DNA from: Pegoplata infirma
Taxonomy: Eukaryota > Arthropoda > Insecta > Diptera > Anthomyiidae
NCBI GenBank assembly: GCA_963921195.1
Contig: OY992537.1
Span: 35,015,410 to 35,079,409, forward strand
DNA length: 64,000 bases
Direction of reading: 5' to 3'
The notes below the pieces were generated by a model. It had not been told where the DNA came from, did not search any database, and saw only the letters and a program-made list of their open reading frames with translations. Both the position numbers and the translations under genes were made by a program. Within the stretch, counting starts at the first letter, position 1, and each line of letters begins with the position of its first letter. This document shows positions 1 through 11,369 of this stretch, piece by piece.

Positions 1-27
1 TAATAATATCTCCTTGAACTTGCAGTT

Positions 28-91
28 TAAGTACTTTTAAGTTAATTTAATTGTAAGGGTTAATACAATTAAATTAACTTAAAAGTACTTA
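28..91. repeat. Perfect 28-bp inverted repeat (hairpin)
   Basis: Bases 28-55 and 64-91 are exact reverse complements, separated by an 8-base spacer. The stem is pure AT apart from three G/C pairs. No coding frame is associated. It may be the tip of a palindromic transposon cut by the window edge, or an isolated cruciform-prone palindrome; nothing in the sequence decides this. Confidence 0.9.
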
Positions 92-740
92 AAAACGTAA
101 TAAAAATTATGCAATTTTTAAGTTTTAGTAAAAACAAGTTAAATTTAAAATGTTTTAATTAACTAATTATTTTACTTCTTATTGGTAATGGGTTTTTACT
201 CCTTATTTGTAATCTGAGGCCGTAACCACTTATTTATCTCCATACTCTTCACTAGTTATTTTTGTCTCACGCCCTTGTTAAAATAATTAGTGTTTCATTC
301 AATAAGTAACTACTTATTAACATCTGTTTCGGATTACAAAACCCATTACTAGTAATGCAAATTTTTGCTGGGTAGTGTTCTTATTAGTTAGAAAACATAA
401 TATATATATTTTATATTGCTATTTAAGGACAATATTAAGAATAATGACTACGAGTATTTCTTATAATTTTTGCTCCAAATTAATATGGCGTCAACCACCT
501 ACAAAGTTTATGGTTCATTGGTTTATATTACTGCTCTGGGTGCTGTTTGATGCTCATGATGGTAATAGGGGGTTTTTGCATATTACAATATTTTTTTTTT
601 TGCAATTGCGTCATTTGTTGAGATGTAAAGGATTTAAAGAAATGCCATAGAATTCTAATATAGAATTCTATAATTTTGTAAAATAAACACGAGCGAGATA
701 TATTATTTTTTTGAGATGGCTTAATTTAGAAATCTATTTA
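92..740. other. AT-rich gene-free stretch
   Basis: I see no supportable gene. It contains a near-tandem doublet of an ATAGAATTCTA motif around 649-672 and homopolymer T runs. The 91-residue open frame at 375-650 is hydrophobic, low complexity, and resembles no family I know. Confidence 0.6.
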
Positions 741-884
741 TAGAATATTATTTTTATAACTTTTATATTTTTCTTAAATATTATTTAAACAAAATTTTAA
801 TAATTTTTCTTTTGTTTTTCTTTTCTTTTTAGGTAAGTGTTTTTTTCAAATTTTCTTAGAATAAAAAAATATAATCGAAAGTAA
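741..884 (+). repeat. Ratchet-site repeat, copy 1
   Basis: About 145 bp here align with 50054-50197 in the same orientation: an ATTTTTATAACTTTTA start, a long T-rich tract, TTTTTAGGTAAGTG, then a tail with ATAATCG. Outside this block the two loci differ, so it is a dispersed repeat or an ancient segmental copy. The strand is set by the splice-like motif. Confidence 0.75.
803..839 (+). promoter_or_regulatory. Candidate recursive splice site (ratchet point) 1
   Basis: A pyrimidine tract (T with scattered C/G) runs from about 803 to 830, followed by AG at 831-832 and immediately GTAAGTG at 833-839. A strong 3' splice site fused to a strong 5' splice site with no exon between is the defining pattern of zero-nucleotide recursive splice sites in long fly introns. 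Whether any transcript crosses here cannot be seen. Confidence 0.45.
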
Positions 885-900
885 TTATTTATTTAGGCTT

Positions 901-1395
901 AGATCTGGTCTAAAATTCTTATATCTGGGGTGATCCGTTCATATATAATTCTATCAGATCAACTCTGTCAGAACCTGAATTTGTTCATCATTTCCTGGAT
1001 CTGTTATTGATCAGATCTGATTACACCAAATTTGAGATCTGATTAGATACAATAAAATAAAATAAGATAAGATATGAGAAGATCAGATATGAAAATATTA
1101 CACCAGAACTAATCCATTTTTACAAGGGATATTTTATTCCTTAATTTGTTAATATTTACAAAAACCAGTATTTTCCATTATCTCAGTATTTAAAGGGATT
1201 TTAAGTTATTTTAGCTTACAAAAAGAAAGATGGCGAACTTTGATACCGTACGATTGACATTGGCTATGTTTATAACATTTAAAAACAGTCCTACGGAGGG
1301 GGGGGGGGAAGTATTTTCCCTGTATTAATAAACTCAATTACCAAAAATTCTCATCATTTTCTTAATTTACAAAAATTACTAATATTTTTATAAAT
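901..1395. repeat. Repeat X, copy 1 (GATCTG-rich head, AAAAACCAGTATTTT body)
   Basis: A GATCTG/CAGATC-rich head is followed by AAAAACCAGTATTTTCC, AAAGAAAGATGGCGAACTTTG and GAAGTATTTTCCC. The same order recurs at about 3170-3575 and, without the head, at 3590-3935. The head resembles MITE family H near 46.9 kb (AGATCTGAT words and the ending ATCCATTTTTACA). A 10-base G run lies at about 1299-1308. Confidence 0.7.
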
Positions 1396-1399
1396 CCAT

Positions 1400-3150
1400 T
1401 ACACTAGATTACAAATTAAAAAAATTTTGCCGTGTGCCATATAATGGCACATATGCCGTTTGCCAGTTATGGGCTAATGCCACATTTCAGATGTTTTTTT
1501 TTTTCAATAATTGTTTTAAGAAATAAAATACGTTTTCAAGAAAAAATAGTACTATTTTATAAAAAAATGGTACTTTTTAAGAAAAAATACTAAAAAATTT
1601 AGAAAAAATAGTACTTTTTTAGAAAAAGTTTAGAAAAAATAATACTTTTTTAGAAAAAATAGTACTTTTTTAAAAAAAAAAAAAGTATTTTCTTAGAAAA
1701 ATATTAAATTTTTAGGCAAAATTGAAATAAAATACTTTTTTTTAAGAAAAAATAGTACTATTTTGGAATAAATAGTACTTTTTTTTTTAGAAAAAATAGT
1801 ACTTTCTTAGAAAAAATGGTACTTTTTTAAAAAATTTTCACTTTTTTAGAAAAAATAGTACTTTCTTAAAAAAAGTACCTTTTTTAGAAAATAATACTTT
1901 TTCAGAAGAGTACTATCAATTTTACTAGTTTACAAATTAAAAATTTTTTTCCGTGTGCCATACATAGGCACATATGCCGTGTGCCAGTTATGGGCTCATG
2001 GCACATTTCAGATGTTTTTTTTCAATAATTGTTTTAAGAAATAAAATACGTTTTCAAGAAAAAATAGTACTATTTTAGAAAAAATTTAGAAAAAATAGTA
2101 CTTTTTTAGAAAAAATTTAGAAAAAATAATACTTTTTTAGAAAAAATTTAGAAAAAATAGTACTTTTTTTTAGAAAAAAAAAAGTGTTTTCTTAGAAAAA
2201 TATTAATTTTTTAGGCAAAATTGAAATAAAATACTTTTTTTAAGAAGAAATAGTACTATTTTAGAATAAATAGAAAGAATAGTACTTTTTTAGAAAAAAA
2301 TGGCGAGCGCCCATCCAACCTAACCTAACCTAGAAAAAATGGTCCTTTTTTAGAAAAGATAGTACTTTCTTAAAAAAAAGTACATTTTTAGAAAATAATA
2401 AGTTTTCAGAAGAGTACTATCAATTTCACTAGTTTACAAATTAAAAAAAATTTGCCGTGTGCCATACAATGGCACATACATATGCCGTGTGTCAGTTATG
2501 AGCTCATGGCACTCTTCATATGTTTTTTTCAATAACTGTTTTAAGAAATAATATACTTTATAAAAAAAAAAATAGTACTTTTTTTTAAAAAAAAATTGTA
2601 CTTTTTTTTTAGAAAAATGGTACTTTTTTTATAAAAAATTTTACTTTTTTTTAGAAAAATAGAACTTTTTTTTTAGAAAAAATAGGACTTTTTTAGAAAA
2701 AATTTTAAAAATAGTACTTTTTTTAGAAAAAACAATACTTTTTAAAAAAAAATAGTACTTTCTTAGAAAAATAGTAATTTTCTAGGCAAACTAGAAAGAA
2801 AAGAAAGAAAAATAGAAATAAAATACTTTTTTTAAGAAAAAAATAGTACTATTTTAGAATAAAAAGTACTTTTTTAGAAAAAAATAGTACTTTCTTTGAT
2901 AAAATGGTGCTTTTTTAAAAAAATAGTACCTTTTTAGAAAAAATAGTACTCTCTTAAAAAAAGTCCTTTTTTAGAAAATAGTACTTTTTCAGGAAAGTAC
3001 TATATAGCCTTTTAAAAATTTTTTTTTTTCCTGAAAACTTTTTTTAGAAAAAAGTACGTTTTTTTAGAAAAAAGTACGAAAAAAAAAAGTACAAAAGTAC
3101 TTTTTTTCTAAAAAAAAGTAGTACAAAAGTACTTTTTTTTTAAAAAAGTA
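1400..3150. repeat. Tandem array of about 515-bp units with AGTACT-rich bodies
   Basis: Three units start near 1408, 1927 and 2432. Each has a GC-richer head (CCGTGTGCCAT, ATATGCCGT, CCAGTTATG) of about 120 bp, followed by many degenerate copies of a 20-22 bp word of the type TAGAAAAAATAGTACTTTTT. The head contains the palindrome GTGCCATATAATGGCAC in unit 1. The last body decays after about 3000. No coding potential. Confidence 0.85.
2301..2332. other. 32-bp insertion in array unit with three CCTAA-like words
   Basis: Between the AAAAAAA tract and AGAAAAAATGG of unit 2 lies a block absent from the equivalent place in the other units: a GC-rich GGCGAGCGCCCATCC followed by CCTAACCTAACCTA. CCTAA is the canonical insect telomere complement, but three copies are too few to call telomeric DNA, and flies lack such telomeres. 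Confidence 0.5.
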
Positions 3151-3169
3151 CTTTTGTATTTCCTTACCC

Positions 3170-3935
3170 TGCTGATAAGATCTGTCAAAACTCCAATTTG
3201 TTCATCATTTCCTGGATCTGTTATTGGTCAGATCTGACCATACCAAATTCGAGATCTGACAGATCTGATTAGATACAATTAAATATAATCAGATCAGATT
3301 TAAAAATATTAGATCAGATCTCATCCATTTTTACTCTGACTGTCTTATTCCTTAATCTCTTAATGTTTACAAAAAACCAGTATTTTGCATTATCTCAGTT
3401 TTTAAAGGGATTTGAGGATATTTAAGCTTATAAAAAGAAAGATGGTAAATTTTGATACCGTTCTTTTAACGTTGGCAATGTTTATAAAATTTTAAAACAG
3501 ATTTTAAGAGCCGAAGTATTTTCCCTGTATTATTAAAATCAATTACCAAAAATTCTTATTATTTGAGTAATTTGAAAAAAAAAAAATACTATTAGGGGAA
3601 GTATTTTCCCACAGTTAATAAACTCAATTACCAAAATTTCATCGCATTTTTATAATTTGAAAAATAGTATCTTTACGTTTATAAAAACCAGTATTTTTTT
3701 ATTATCTTATTTAAAAAAAGGATTTGGGGTTATTTTAGTCTACAAAAAGAATGATGGCGAACTTTGAAACCTTACGTTTGACATCGGCAATGTTCATAAA
3801 ATTTTAAAACAGTCTTAAAATGAAAAAGTATTTTCCCAGTATTATTAAACCTAACTACCAAAAATTCTTATCATCTTCTAAATTTGAAAAAAAAAATTAC
3901 TATTATTTTTATAAATCAATTATTAAGTAATTTTC
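3170..3935. repeat. Repeat X, copies 2 and 3 in tandem
   Basis: Copy 2 (about 3170-3575) keeps the GATCTG head. Copy 3 (about 3590-3935) lacks it but keeps AAAAACCAGTATTTTTT, the GATGGCGAACTTTG word and AAGTATTTTCCC. Together with copy 1 they flank the 515-bp array, as expected if the array expanded inside a duplicated segment. Confidence 0.7.
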
Positions 3936-5095
3936 GTTTTAAAACGTTGTTTAGCATTTCTAATCCCTTTAAAACTCTTTTTAAAAGAAAAACAAAATTT
4001 TAAAAACTTCATATCATAAATTAATTTCAAGTGTTTTATAGAATAATTCTTAACTTTATTTAATACTTCTTGTTAAACCTTTCACCTTTTATTTAAAATA
4101 ATTATAAAATTCTTCTTATTTACAACTTTGCGGAAAAGTTTCAATACTAACACGCAAACTAAACATGCAAAAACAACAATATTTTCAAATTTCCGTCTGT
4201 TGGATTTTTTTTTCTCTGAATTTCCTTATAAATACCTAGAAAGTTTTGCGATAACGCCACATTATTTTTTTTTTTTTTTTTATAAACAAAATTTAATTTT
4301 ATAAAAAAATAAAATAAAAACTACAAACGGAAACTTTTGCAAACAACACTGAATAATTTCAGGGTTTAGAAAAAAAATATATATTTTTCTTATCTTAAAT
4401 TTTTTTTACGACTTGCTTTAAGGATGCTAATTAAATTTCAAAATAATTTCAAAGTTTTCCAATTAAAGGAAGTGAGTGTTTTTTAGTGTAATTTTGTAGA
4501 AAAGTTTTTTTTTTTGATAAAAAAAAAAAAATAGTTTCTTGTTTCAGTTTCTTTTTTGCTGCAGTAGAAAACACGATATAGAATATTAGGGGAATTCCCC
4601 GTTAGAGTTTTTCAATTGAAAATTTTCTGTTTTTTTATACTAGCATGTTAGTCAGGTACTTCAATCTTCGAAAGGGACAGAATTTAAGTTCCCATTTTTG
4701 AAATTATCCTCAACGGAATGTTTATTTTATTAAATTGTAATCGCAATTCACGTAAATCACGCAAATCACGTTACCAGCGCCCTTCTCAATTTCAGAACAA
4801 AAGTACACTAGTTTACCCTATTTAGCCCCCTTAGAATCGGAATTTCCAAAAAGTACTTTTTTGCATGCCAAATTTAAAGTTTTTATGTCCAATATGGAAA
4901 TATAAAAAGCACCAAAAATATTTTTTTTTACCCCTTTTCGCACTTTTTAAATCGAAATTTCCCAAAACCAGACTTTTCCTGGAGGTGAATTTCATTTTAA
5001 ATTTTAAGTCTCTAACTTCAGTGGTTTGGGCTGTGCAATGATGGAAGGAGTTTGTAAATCAGTCCAAAAAAATCCACAGTTAAATTATCTTTTCG
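3936..5095. other. Gene-free AT-rich stretch
   Basis: No gene or RNA is supportable. It contains long T and A runs and a perfect 12-bp palindrome GGGGAATTCCCC at 4589-4600. That palindrome fits the Rel/NF-kB consensus, but a single isolated site carries little weight. Confidence 0.5.
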
Positions 5096-5099
5096 TTAT

Positions 5100-5268
5100 T
5101 CTAAATTTCAATAGGGCCTTCTGAATTTAAATTGAGCTTTTCTGTATTTCGATAGAACTTTTCTGAATTTCAATTAAGCTTTTTTGAATTTATATGTAGC
5201 TTTTTCGAATTTTAATTGAGCTTTTCTGAATTTTATGTGTGCTTTTCTGAACTTCCATTGTGCTTTTT
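5100..5268. repeat. 24-bp minisatellite, left part
   Basis: Degenerate copies of a 22-25 bp word of the type GAGCTTTTCTGAATTTCAATT follow one another up to the start of the family A element. The same words resume at about 7140-7255, so the element split the array. Confidence 0.7.
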
Positions 5269-7115
5269 TATACCCTCCACTCTTATGATAGAGGGTATAT
5301 ATAAGTTTGTCATTCCGTTTGTAACTCATCGAAATATCGGTCTGGGACCCCATAAAGTATATGGGGCATTCCATGTCAAATCAGACACTTTGAAACTTTT
5401 TTTTTAGATTTTCCCAATTTGTTGACAGTTTTTAGTACCCTTCGAAAACTCCTTCGTGGTAAATTTTCAGATTTTTCTGATGACCCGTTCAGAAGATCTC
5501 GAATTTTTAAAAATTGGTAGTTTGTTCCTTTACTCAAACTTCTTTTACTCATAACTTCTTCAATAATGGTCCAAATTTAAATTTTTTTTTTAAATTTTTG
5601 TTTTTTTACGTACTTCTTAAAAAAAAAAATCCAAAAAAATTCTTAAAAGCGCTCTATAAATCTCATTTTTGAAAATGTTTGTACTCTTCGATTTTTTTAA
5701 AAATTTTTTGTGTAAAACTTCTATCGATTCTACAATTTTTTTGCCCAGGAGGATCGTGGGATAACGATTATTACTATTTTTTGAAAAAATTTTATTGTAA
5801 TTTTCCAATCTTAAAATCATTTCTACTGCTCTAATGGTGCGTCATAGAGGGGTCATTTATAAAACCGACCCCCATTAATTTTTACGTCCTAACATTTCTT
5901 TGGAACAAACTAATACCCTATCTCCAATTTCTAAGGGGGCTCCCACACAAAACGAGATTTTTTAAAATTTGCTCCAACCGCTCTAACTGCCCTAATAGTG
6001 CCCTTAGAGCAACAAAATGTATGACCGACCCACAATATATTTATTTTTAGTCCAAACATTTTCTCTGAACACACCTACCCTCTATCTTTAACCGTTAAGT
6101 CGGTCCCCATACAATTTTTTTTATTTTTTGTAAATTTGTTTTATTTAATCAGCTTCTACCGGTCGAACGGTGCGTCCGTGAGGGGTCATTAGTGAGACCA
6201 ACCCCCATTTATTTTTACCCTACAACATTTTTTTAAAACATACCTACGCCCTATCTCCACTCCTCCTGGGCAAAAAATTTGTCGAATCGATAGATGTTTT
6301 ACACAAAAAAATTTCAAAAAAAATCGAATGAGATTTAAATTTTAAAACTTAAAAATCGCATACTAGAGCGATTTTAAGAATTTTTTGGGATTTTTTTTTA
6401 AAAAGTACGTAAAAAAAACAAAAAATTTTGAAAAAAAAAAATTGAAATTTGGACCATTATTGAAGAAGTTATGAGTAAAAGAAGTTTGAGTAAAGGAACA
6501 AACTACCAATTTTTAAAAATTCGATATCTTTTGAACGGGAAATCAAAAAAATCTGAAAATTTACCACGAAAAAATTTTCGAAGGGTACTAAAAAATGTAA
6601 AAAAATTGGGAAAATCTAAAAAAAAAAATTTCAAAGTGTCCGATTTGACATGGAATGCTTCATAATCCCCGATCGATTTTAAGACATTCTAGCGATGTCC
6701 GTCTGTCTGTGGGAATTGTGATCACGGCCAAAATATTGCACAGAGATGACTGAAACTTAACATATTTATTGGAAGTTCTCCGAGAAGTTTGGTATTGCAT
6801 TTTAGCGATATCGGTTCAAAAGTAATGAACGAAAATGTAGCACACCTCAAAAATTTCAGTTCATTCAACATAACCTAAAAAAACAAAATGCTTTAATTCG
6901 GCTGCTGGTTGACATATGTGAACATAATTGAGCACCGAATGGTATTTAAACAAGTACGAACATATTTTTTGACAAAAAAAATTAAAAAATCGCGTAAATA
7001 TTTTTTTCGCGGAAATTTTTTTTCGCGGATTTTTTTTTTTTAATTTTTTTTTTCAAAAGTAATTTCCTTTTGAATAAAGTTTTTTGCAATAATCTTTTTG
7101 AAATTGTAAAGGGTA
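5269..7115 (+). mobile_element. Family A (mini-me/DINE-like) element interrupted by foldback G1
   Basis: It starts TATACCCTCCACT, then carries the core TTTGTCATTCCGTTTGTAAC, ATCGAAATATCGGTCTGGGA and CCCCATAAAGTATAT. After the G1 insertion it resumes with GATCGATTTTAAGACATTCT, a GTCCGTCTGTCTGTG tract and the long tail (ATGCTTTAATTCGGCTGCTG) ending GGGTATCAATACA. Such elements are non-coding; the TA tract, core and GTCY tract match published dipteran mini-me elements. Confidence 0.8.
5366..6658. mobile_element. Foldback element G1 in family A
   Basis: The ends GCATTCCATGTCAAATC and GATTTGACATGGAATGC are reverse complements, and the complementarity continues imperfectly for several hundred bases (for example TTGTTCCTTTACTCAAAC against its complement near 6480-6500). 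A non-palindromic centre of about 450 bp (5820-6290) is shared with G2 at 57.8-58.3 kb in the opposite orientation. No transposase frame is visible, so it is a non-autonomous element. It interrupts the TATATAT part of the host core. Confidence 0.85.
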
Positions 7116-7832
7116 TCAATACATTTTTTTCGATTTTTTTAGTTTCGATTGAGCTTTTCTGAATTTTTACAGAGCTTTTTTGAATTTCCATTGTACTTTT
7201 CTGAACTTTCACTGTGATTTTTTAAATCTCAATCGGGCTTTTCTCAATTTTTGTTGAACAATATTGGATTTTCTTATTTTAATTAATTTTTTTTTTTTGA
7301 ATTTTGCAAGTGTAAAAATTCTATAATGTTTTGTAAATGCCTTGTTATGTTTTTTTAACGTGAATCCCCCTATTATGCTGCTGCTTTTGCTCTAGATTGA
7401 ACGTAATTAAAACATGTCTTCAGTGTGAAAAACAGAAATAGTTGAATAATAGTTTTAGAACGGTAAAAATGCTTTTACTGAAATTAATTTTTGAACAATT
7501 GAAGAATTTTCAATGGTAAATGTTAAATGCTGCAGCAAAAGGAGTTACCGTTGAATCTTCTGTGTTTTTTATTATGATGCACTCAACTGAATTTTGATCA
7601 TTAAATCGACAGACAAAAACAACTAAATTAAGAACAAAATTAAGTGAAAGTATTATATTCGGCTGTGACGAATTTTAAATACACTCTATCATACACAGAA
7701 AATAAAATCGTTCAAATTTAAATCGACAAACTTCAATTGTAAATCAACCAAACATGAAATCAACTAAACATTTAGTAAAAACGGCCGCCTGTTAGTCCAA
7801 AATACAAAACTTCGATTTTGTTTTCAACAAAC
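7116..7832. other. Minisatellite remainder, then gene-free DNA
   Basis: Bases 7140-7255 continue the GAGCTTTTCTGAATTT minisatellite seen before 5269. From 7256 to 7832 I see no gene, only AT-rich sequence with a few CAACTAAA-type words. Confidence 0.55.
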
Positions 7833-8184
7833 CCGTGTAAAAAAATAATTATATCAAAACATATCTCCTTTGATAAAAACATATATGGATCATATCTAAA
7901 TGGATATAATCAGATCTACTCCATATATATTCATATCTGCTTCAGATATGTTTTGATCCGTAAATTGAGTCTATCTGACAATTTTACATATACATATGAA
8001 CATATCTGAAAATGTCTGATCATATATGCCATATATGCCAGATAGACTCAATTTACGGATCAAAACATATCTGAAGCAGATATGAATATATATGGAGTAG
8101 ATCTGATTATATTCATTTAGATATGCTCCATATATGTTTTTATCAAAGGAGATATGTTTTGATATAATTATTTTTTTTACACGG
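7833..8184. mobile_element. MITE H1, palindromic, CCGTGTAAAAA ends, AAAC target duplication
   Basis: The left end CCGTGTAAAAAAATAATTAT is mirrored at the right as its reverse complement ending TTACACGG. The arms pair for about 150 bp through AAAACATATCTCCTTTGAT and ACTCAATTTACGGATC. AAAC lies directly on both sides (7829-7832 and 8185-8188). It is rich in ATATGGAT and AGATCTG words and codes for nothing. Confidence 0.85.
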
Positions 8185-8199
8185 AAACTCAGTCAAGTA

Positions 8200-8400
8200 A
8201 TTTTATCTGTGTTTGTTAAATTTCTTTGTTGAAAAAAAAATTTCATTTGTCAGATCAAAAAATTGTGTTTGTTGAATTGCTTTGTGAAAAAAAAAAAAAC
8301 TGGGATTATTTTACTTTTGTCAGATCAACAAATTGTGTTTGTGTTTGTTGAATTTCTTTGTTGAAAACAAAAAAAAATTTTTTTCAACAATCAAAATTTG
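8200..8400. repeat. About 70-bp tandem repeat around MITE H1's right flank
   Basis: TGTGTTTGTTGAATTTCTTTG followed by an A run and a TTTGTCAGATCAA word is repeated two to three times. It is AT-rich and non-coding. Confidence 0.55.
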
Positions 8401-8534
8401 CAAACGTTTGTTGATATTACAAATTTCCGTATAAGAGCACTTTCAGTAAAAAAATTAATTGTATTCACAAATATAGGGGTCAATATAACAATTCATTTTT
8501 TCCTGTGTATTTTAGAATAAACAAGTTAGAAAAT

Positions 8535-8830
8535 TTAAATCGGTGAAAATTCGCTATTTAGTTTCAAATTTGTTGAAAAATTTCAAAAAGTGGCGGTCAA
8601 AATTTTTTTTAAAAATTTCTCAAAATTTTTTTCCATTGACTATTTTATAGAGATGGAGACAAAATTTCCTTTAAACTTAATTTGTGACAAATCTTAGAAT
8701 TTTTAGGGAAAAGTTTTTTAAAAAGTAAAAAATTTGATCAAAAGGCGCAAAGGGTTAAAATGATCCACTTTTAAATGAAATTTTGTCTCAAGCTCGAACT
8801 CGACAGTTCGTTAAGAACAACTTCGTAAAT
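8535..8830. repeat. Family E fragment
   Basis: It contains GGCGGTCAAAATTTT, TTGACTATTTTATAGAG, AAAAGGCGCAAAGGGTTAAAA and AAATGAAATTTTGTCTCAAG, the words that define family E. Other copies are at 11.4, 34.4, 43.6, 44.7 and 46.0 kb. Confidence 0.65.
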
Positions 8831-9248
8831 TTGTTACTATTAATATCATTTTAATTTTTTTTCAAATAATTCCATTTATATTCATTAAAATCCCATTAAC
8901 CATTTGTATGGTTAATAAAATTTTATTTTTATATTTATACAAAAAAAGTACACATTTGCAAAAACCACGGCTCATTGGTTAAGTGACGCAAAAAATTCAC
9001 TGAACTTGTCACAGATTAATAAAACTCTATTAAATTTTATTTTAAATTATAGACTTAATAGAAAAGATCACTGAACTGAAATAACAGCTTAACCTATTTA
9101 CAATGTGAAGGAGAAAATATAATGCGAAAAAAGTAAAAGTTACAAATAACACTGGGCAATAGCAATTTCAGGGCCTTTTCAAAATATTTTTATGTCAGAA
9201 AAGATTAATTGATATTTAAAAAAAAAAAAAAAAAAATTTATTAGCTGA
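8831..9248. other. Gene-free AT-rich stretch
   Basis: No gene or structured repeat is apparent apart from a poly-A run near 9215-9236. Confidence 0.5.
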
Positions 9249-9570
9249 TTTTCAATTAAAACGTTGTGATATTAACAAAAAAGTTAGTATCATTGACAAA
9301 TAAAATAATTAAATTTTTATTTAACAACACAGTTTGTCAATACAATTATAATATTTGTAAATATGACAATATTTTAATTTAAAAGGAGCCAATAATAAAA
9401 TTTTCTTTTTCTGTAATGAAATCAAAGTAAGAATTCAATTAAAACATTGTGATATTAACAAAAATATTAATATCATTGACAAATATCATAATTAAGTTTT
9501 TATTTAATAACACAGTTTGTCAATACAATTAAATTATTTGTTAATACGGCAATATTTTAATTACCCAAAA
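9249..9570. repeat. Family F, two tandem copies
   Basis: Two copies, about 183 bp apart, of TCAATTAAAACNTTGTGATA, TATCATTGACAAATA and ACACAGTTTGTCAATACAAT. A second tandem pair lies at 33478-33705. Non-coding. Confidence 0.7.
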
Positions 9571-10208
9571 TTAAATTTTCTATTTCTGTAATGAAATCAA
9601 AGAAAGAATTGAGAAAAGCTCAATTGAAATTTAAAAATTTACATTGAAATTTACGAAAGCCCATTTGAAATTTAGAAATTCAGCTTAAATTCTTAAAAAT
9701 CCAATTTAGAAAAAATAGGCTCTATGTCAGTTTTAACTTCCAATAAGCCAGTTCTGAAATCAGTTTTATACAGAAGTGGTCTGAAAAGAACCTTTTCCAA
9801 AAAAAATGCAATGATTCCATAAATTTCCCTATTTTAGCATTTGTAAAGTTTACTTGTGCTTACTAAAAATAATACTTATTTGTCTGTGTTAATTTAACTA
9901 AGTTTTATTGTTTAAAAAGCTCTCTCAGTTGGAAGCAATTAAAAACTTTTGAAAATGATTATAATAGTAATTTTGTAATTTATCATGGCGTCAACTGACC
10001 CCAGCTTATAATTTTGGCAAAGTAATAAACTCTGTAACATAATTCTACTTACACAATATGTTGTGCGAGTTATTTATTATGAACAAACAATGAATGGCCT
10101 TTTTTTCTTGATGGGGTCTTCTGCCGCTAATGTTTTAACAAATAAAGAAGCAATATTCAAAAAACCCATTTAAATAGATGGATACAACACTCTATATTAG
10201 AGTGGCAT
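9571..10208. other. Gene-free stretch
   Basis: A short run of AAGCTCAATTGAAATTTA-type words at 9610-9700 resembles the reverse complement of the 24-bp minisatellite near 5.1 kb. The rest holds no supportable feature. Confidence 0.5.
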
Positions 10209-10210
10209 TT

Positions 10211-10860
10211 TTTATACCCTCCAACTACAGTATGGGGGTATACTCACTTTGTCATTCCGTTTGTAACTCATCGAAATATCGGTCGGGGACCCCATAAAGT
10301 ATATATATTATTGATCTATGATCGATTCTAAGACTTTTCTAGAATGTCCGTATGTCCGTCCGTCCGTCCGTCTGTATAAGACACGATGCAGTCCAAAATA
10401 AAAGAGATAGACTCGTCAAGTTTGGCAGGAATATGTGTTTTGGTCCTAGGCAGTTTAAGTTCGTAAATGGGAAAAATCGGACCGGGGGGAAAAAGTTCCC
10501 CCTTGACGAACTTAACTAACCTCTGAAAAACGACATATTTTCTCAGTTTTTTTTTGTATTTCTGTTAAGCAAATGAAATAATTTGATGTCAGAAAAAGTT
10601 CAAGGTCCTGCACTTGAACCCAGGAAATAAAAAAATTCGCCTTTTTTCCCCGCCCCCCTTTTGTGGGCGTGGACACTAATAACAAAATTGTATTATTTAA
10701 GCTTCAAAAGCATAATAAAGAAATTTTTAAACATTTAACGCATGTGTTTATGTGTCCCCCAATGACCCCTACTTACCCCCCCCCACACTCTGACTTGTTT
10801 TCTTCAAGTTTTGATTTTCCCAAGGGTCCGGAAAAATTTTTGTAGTTCTAAAACTTATGT
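10211..10860 (+). mobile_element. Family A variant (A-prime) with CCACGCCC-type tail
   Basis: TATACCCTCCAACTACAGTA is followed by the standard core and a GTCCGTCCGTCCGTCCGTCT tract. The tail then differs from family A (AAGTTTGGCAGGAATATGTG, AAAAAGTTCCCCCTTGA, CCCCTTTTGTGGGCGTGG). Similar tails recur at 16.56, 42.1 and 48.36 kb. Short poly-C and GC-rich patches make it stand out against the AT background. Confidence 0.75.
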
Positions 10861-10924
10861 AAAACGAATTTGAGGGCAATCGGCGATCAAATTTTTTTGA
10901 AGTTTTGAAAATTTAAAAAAAAAA

Positions 10925-11315
10925 TCTGTTGTAATAGTTTTTTGTTGGTCGTTTGACAGTTCTAATCAAACTAAGAGACTATACAATTTTCTTTTTTCTA
11001 ATTCTCAATGAGGTTAGTGTTGAATATGTATTAATATTTTTGTTTAAACATTTGCGATTTGTCATTTAAATTCCCTATGCTTTTTGTAGTATAGGGTTTT
11101 TATATTTGTTAAATACTCTTGACAATGGAACCTGACAAATGTCTTGCAAAAATAACCAACATAAATGTCTTGCAAAAATGACCAACATAAATAAATTGAA
11201 AACAGTAAAATAATTTCCTTGCAAATTATTCCATGAGAATATTATAGTTTTAATTAGTAAAGGAAAAATGTCCTCGAGCTACAAAAAACCTACTTAAAAA
11301 TAAAAAATATTAATA
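10925..11315 (+). mobile_element. Family D, half element
   Basis: It matches the right arm of the palindromic D element at 21.7-22.4 kb: TTTGACAGTTCTAATCAAAC, GCGATTTGTCATTTAAATTC, GTAGTATAGGGTTTTTATAT, TTTAATTAGTAAAGGAAAAA and CCTCGAGCTA. Only one arm is present. Confidence 0.75.
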
Positions 11316-11369
11316 AAAAAATGTGTCTTGCGATTTATTAACACATTTATTAAACACATTTATTAATTT

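Noticed and set aside
2319..2332. CCTAACCTAACCTA as telomeric DNA
   Set aside because: Only about three units inside an AT-rich array; flies do not use this telomere repeat.
4589..4600. GGGGAATTCCCC as a Rel/NF-kB control element
   Set aside because: One isolated palindrome with no promoter, gene or clustered sites nearby.
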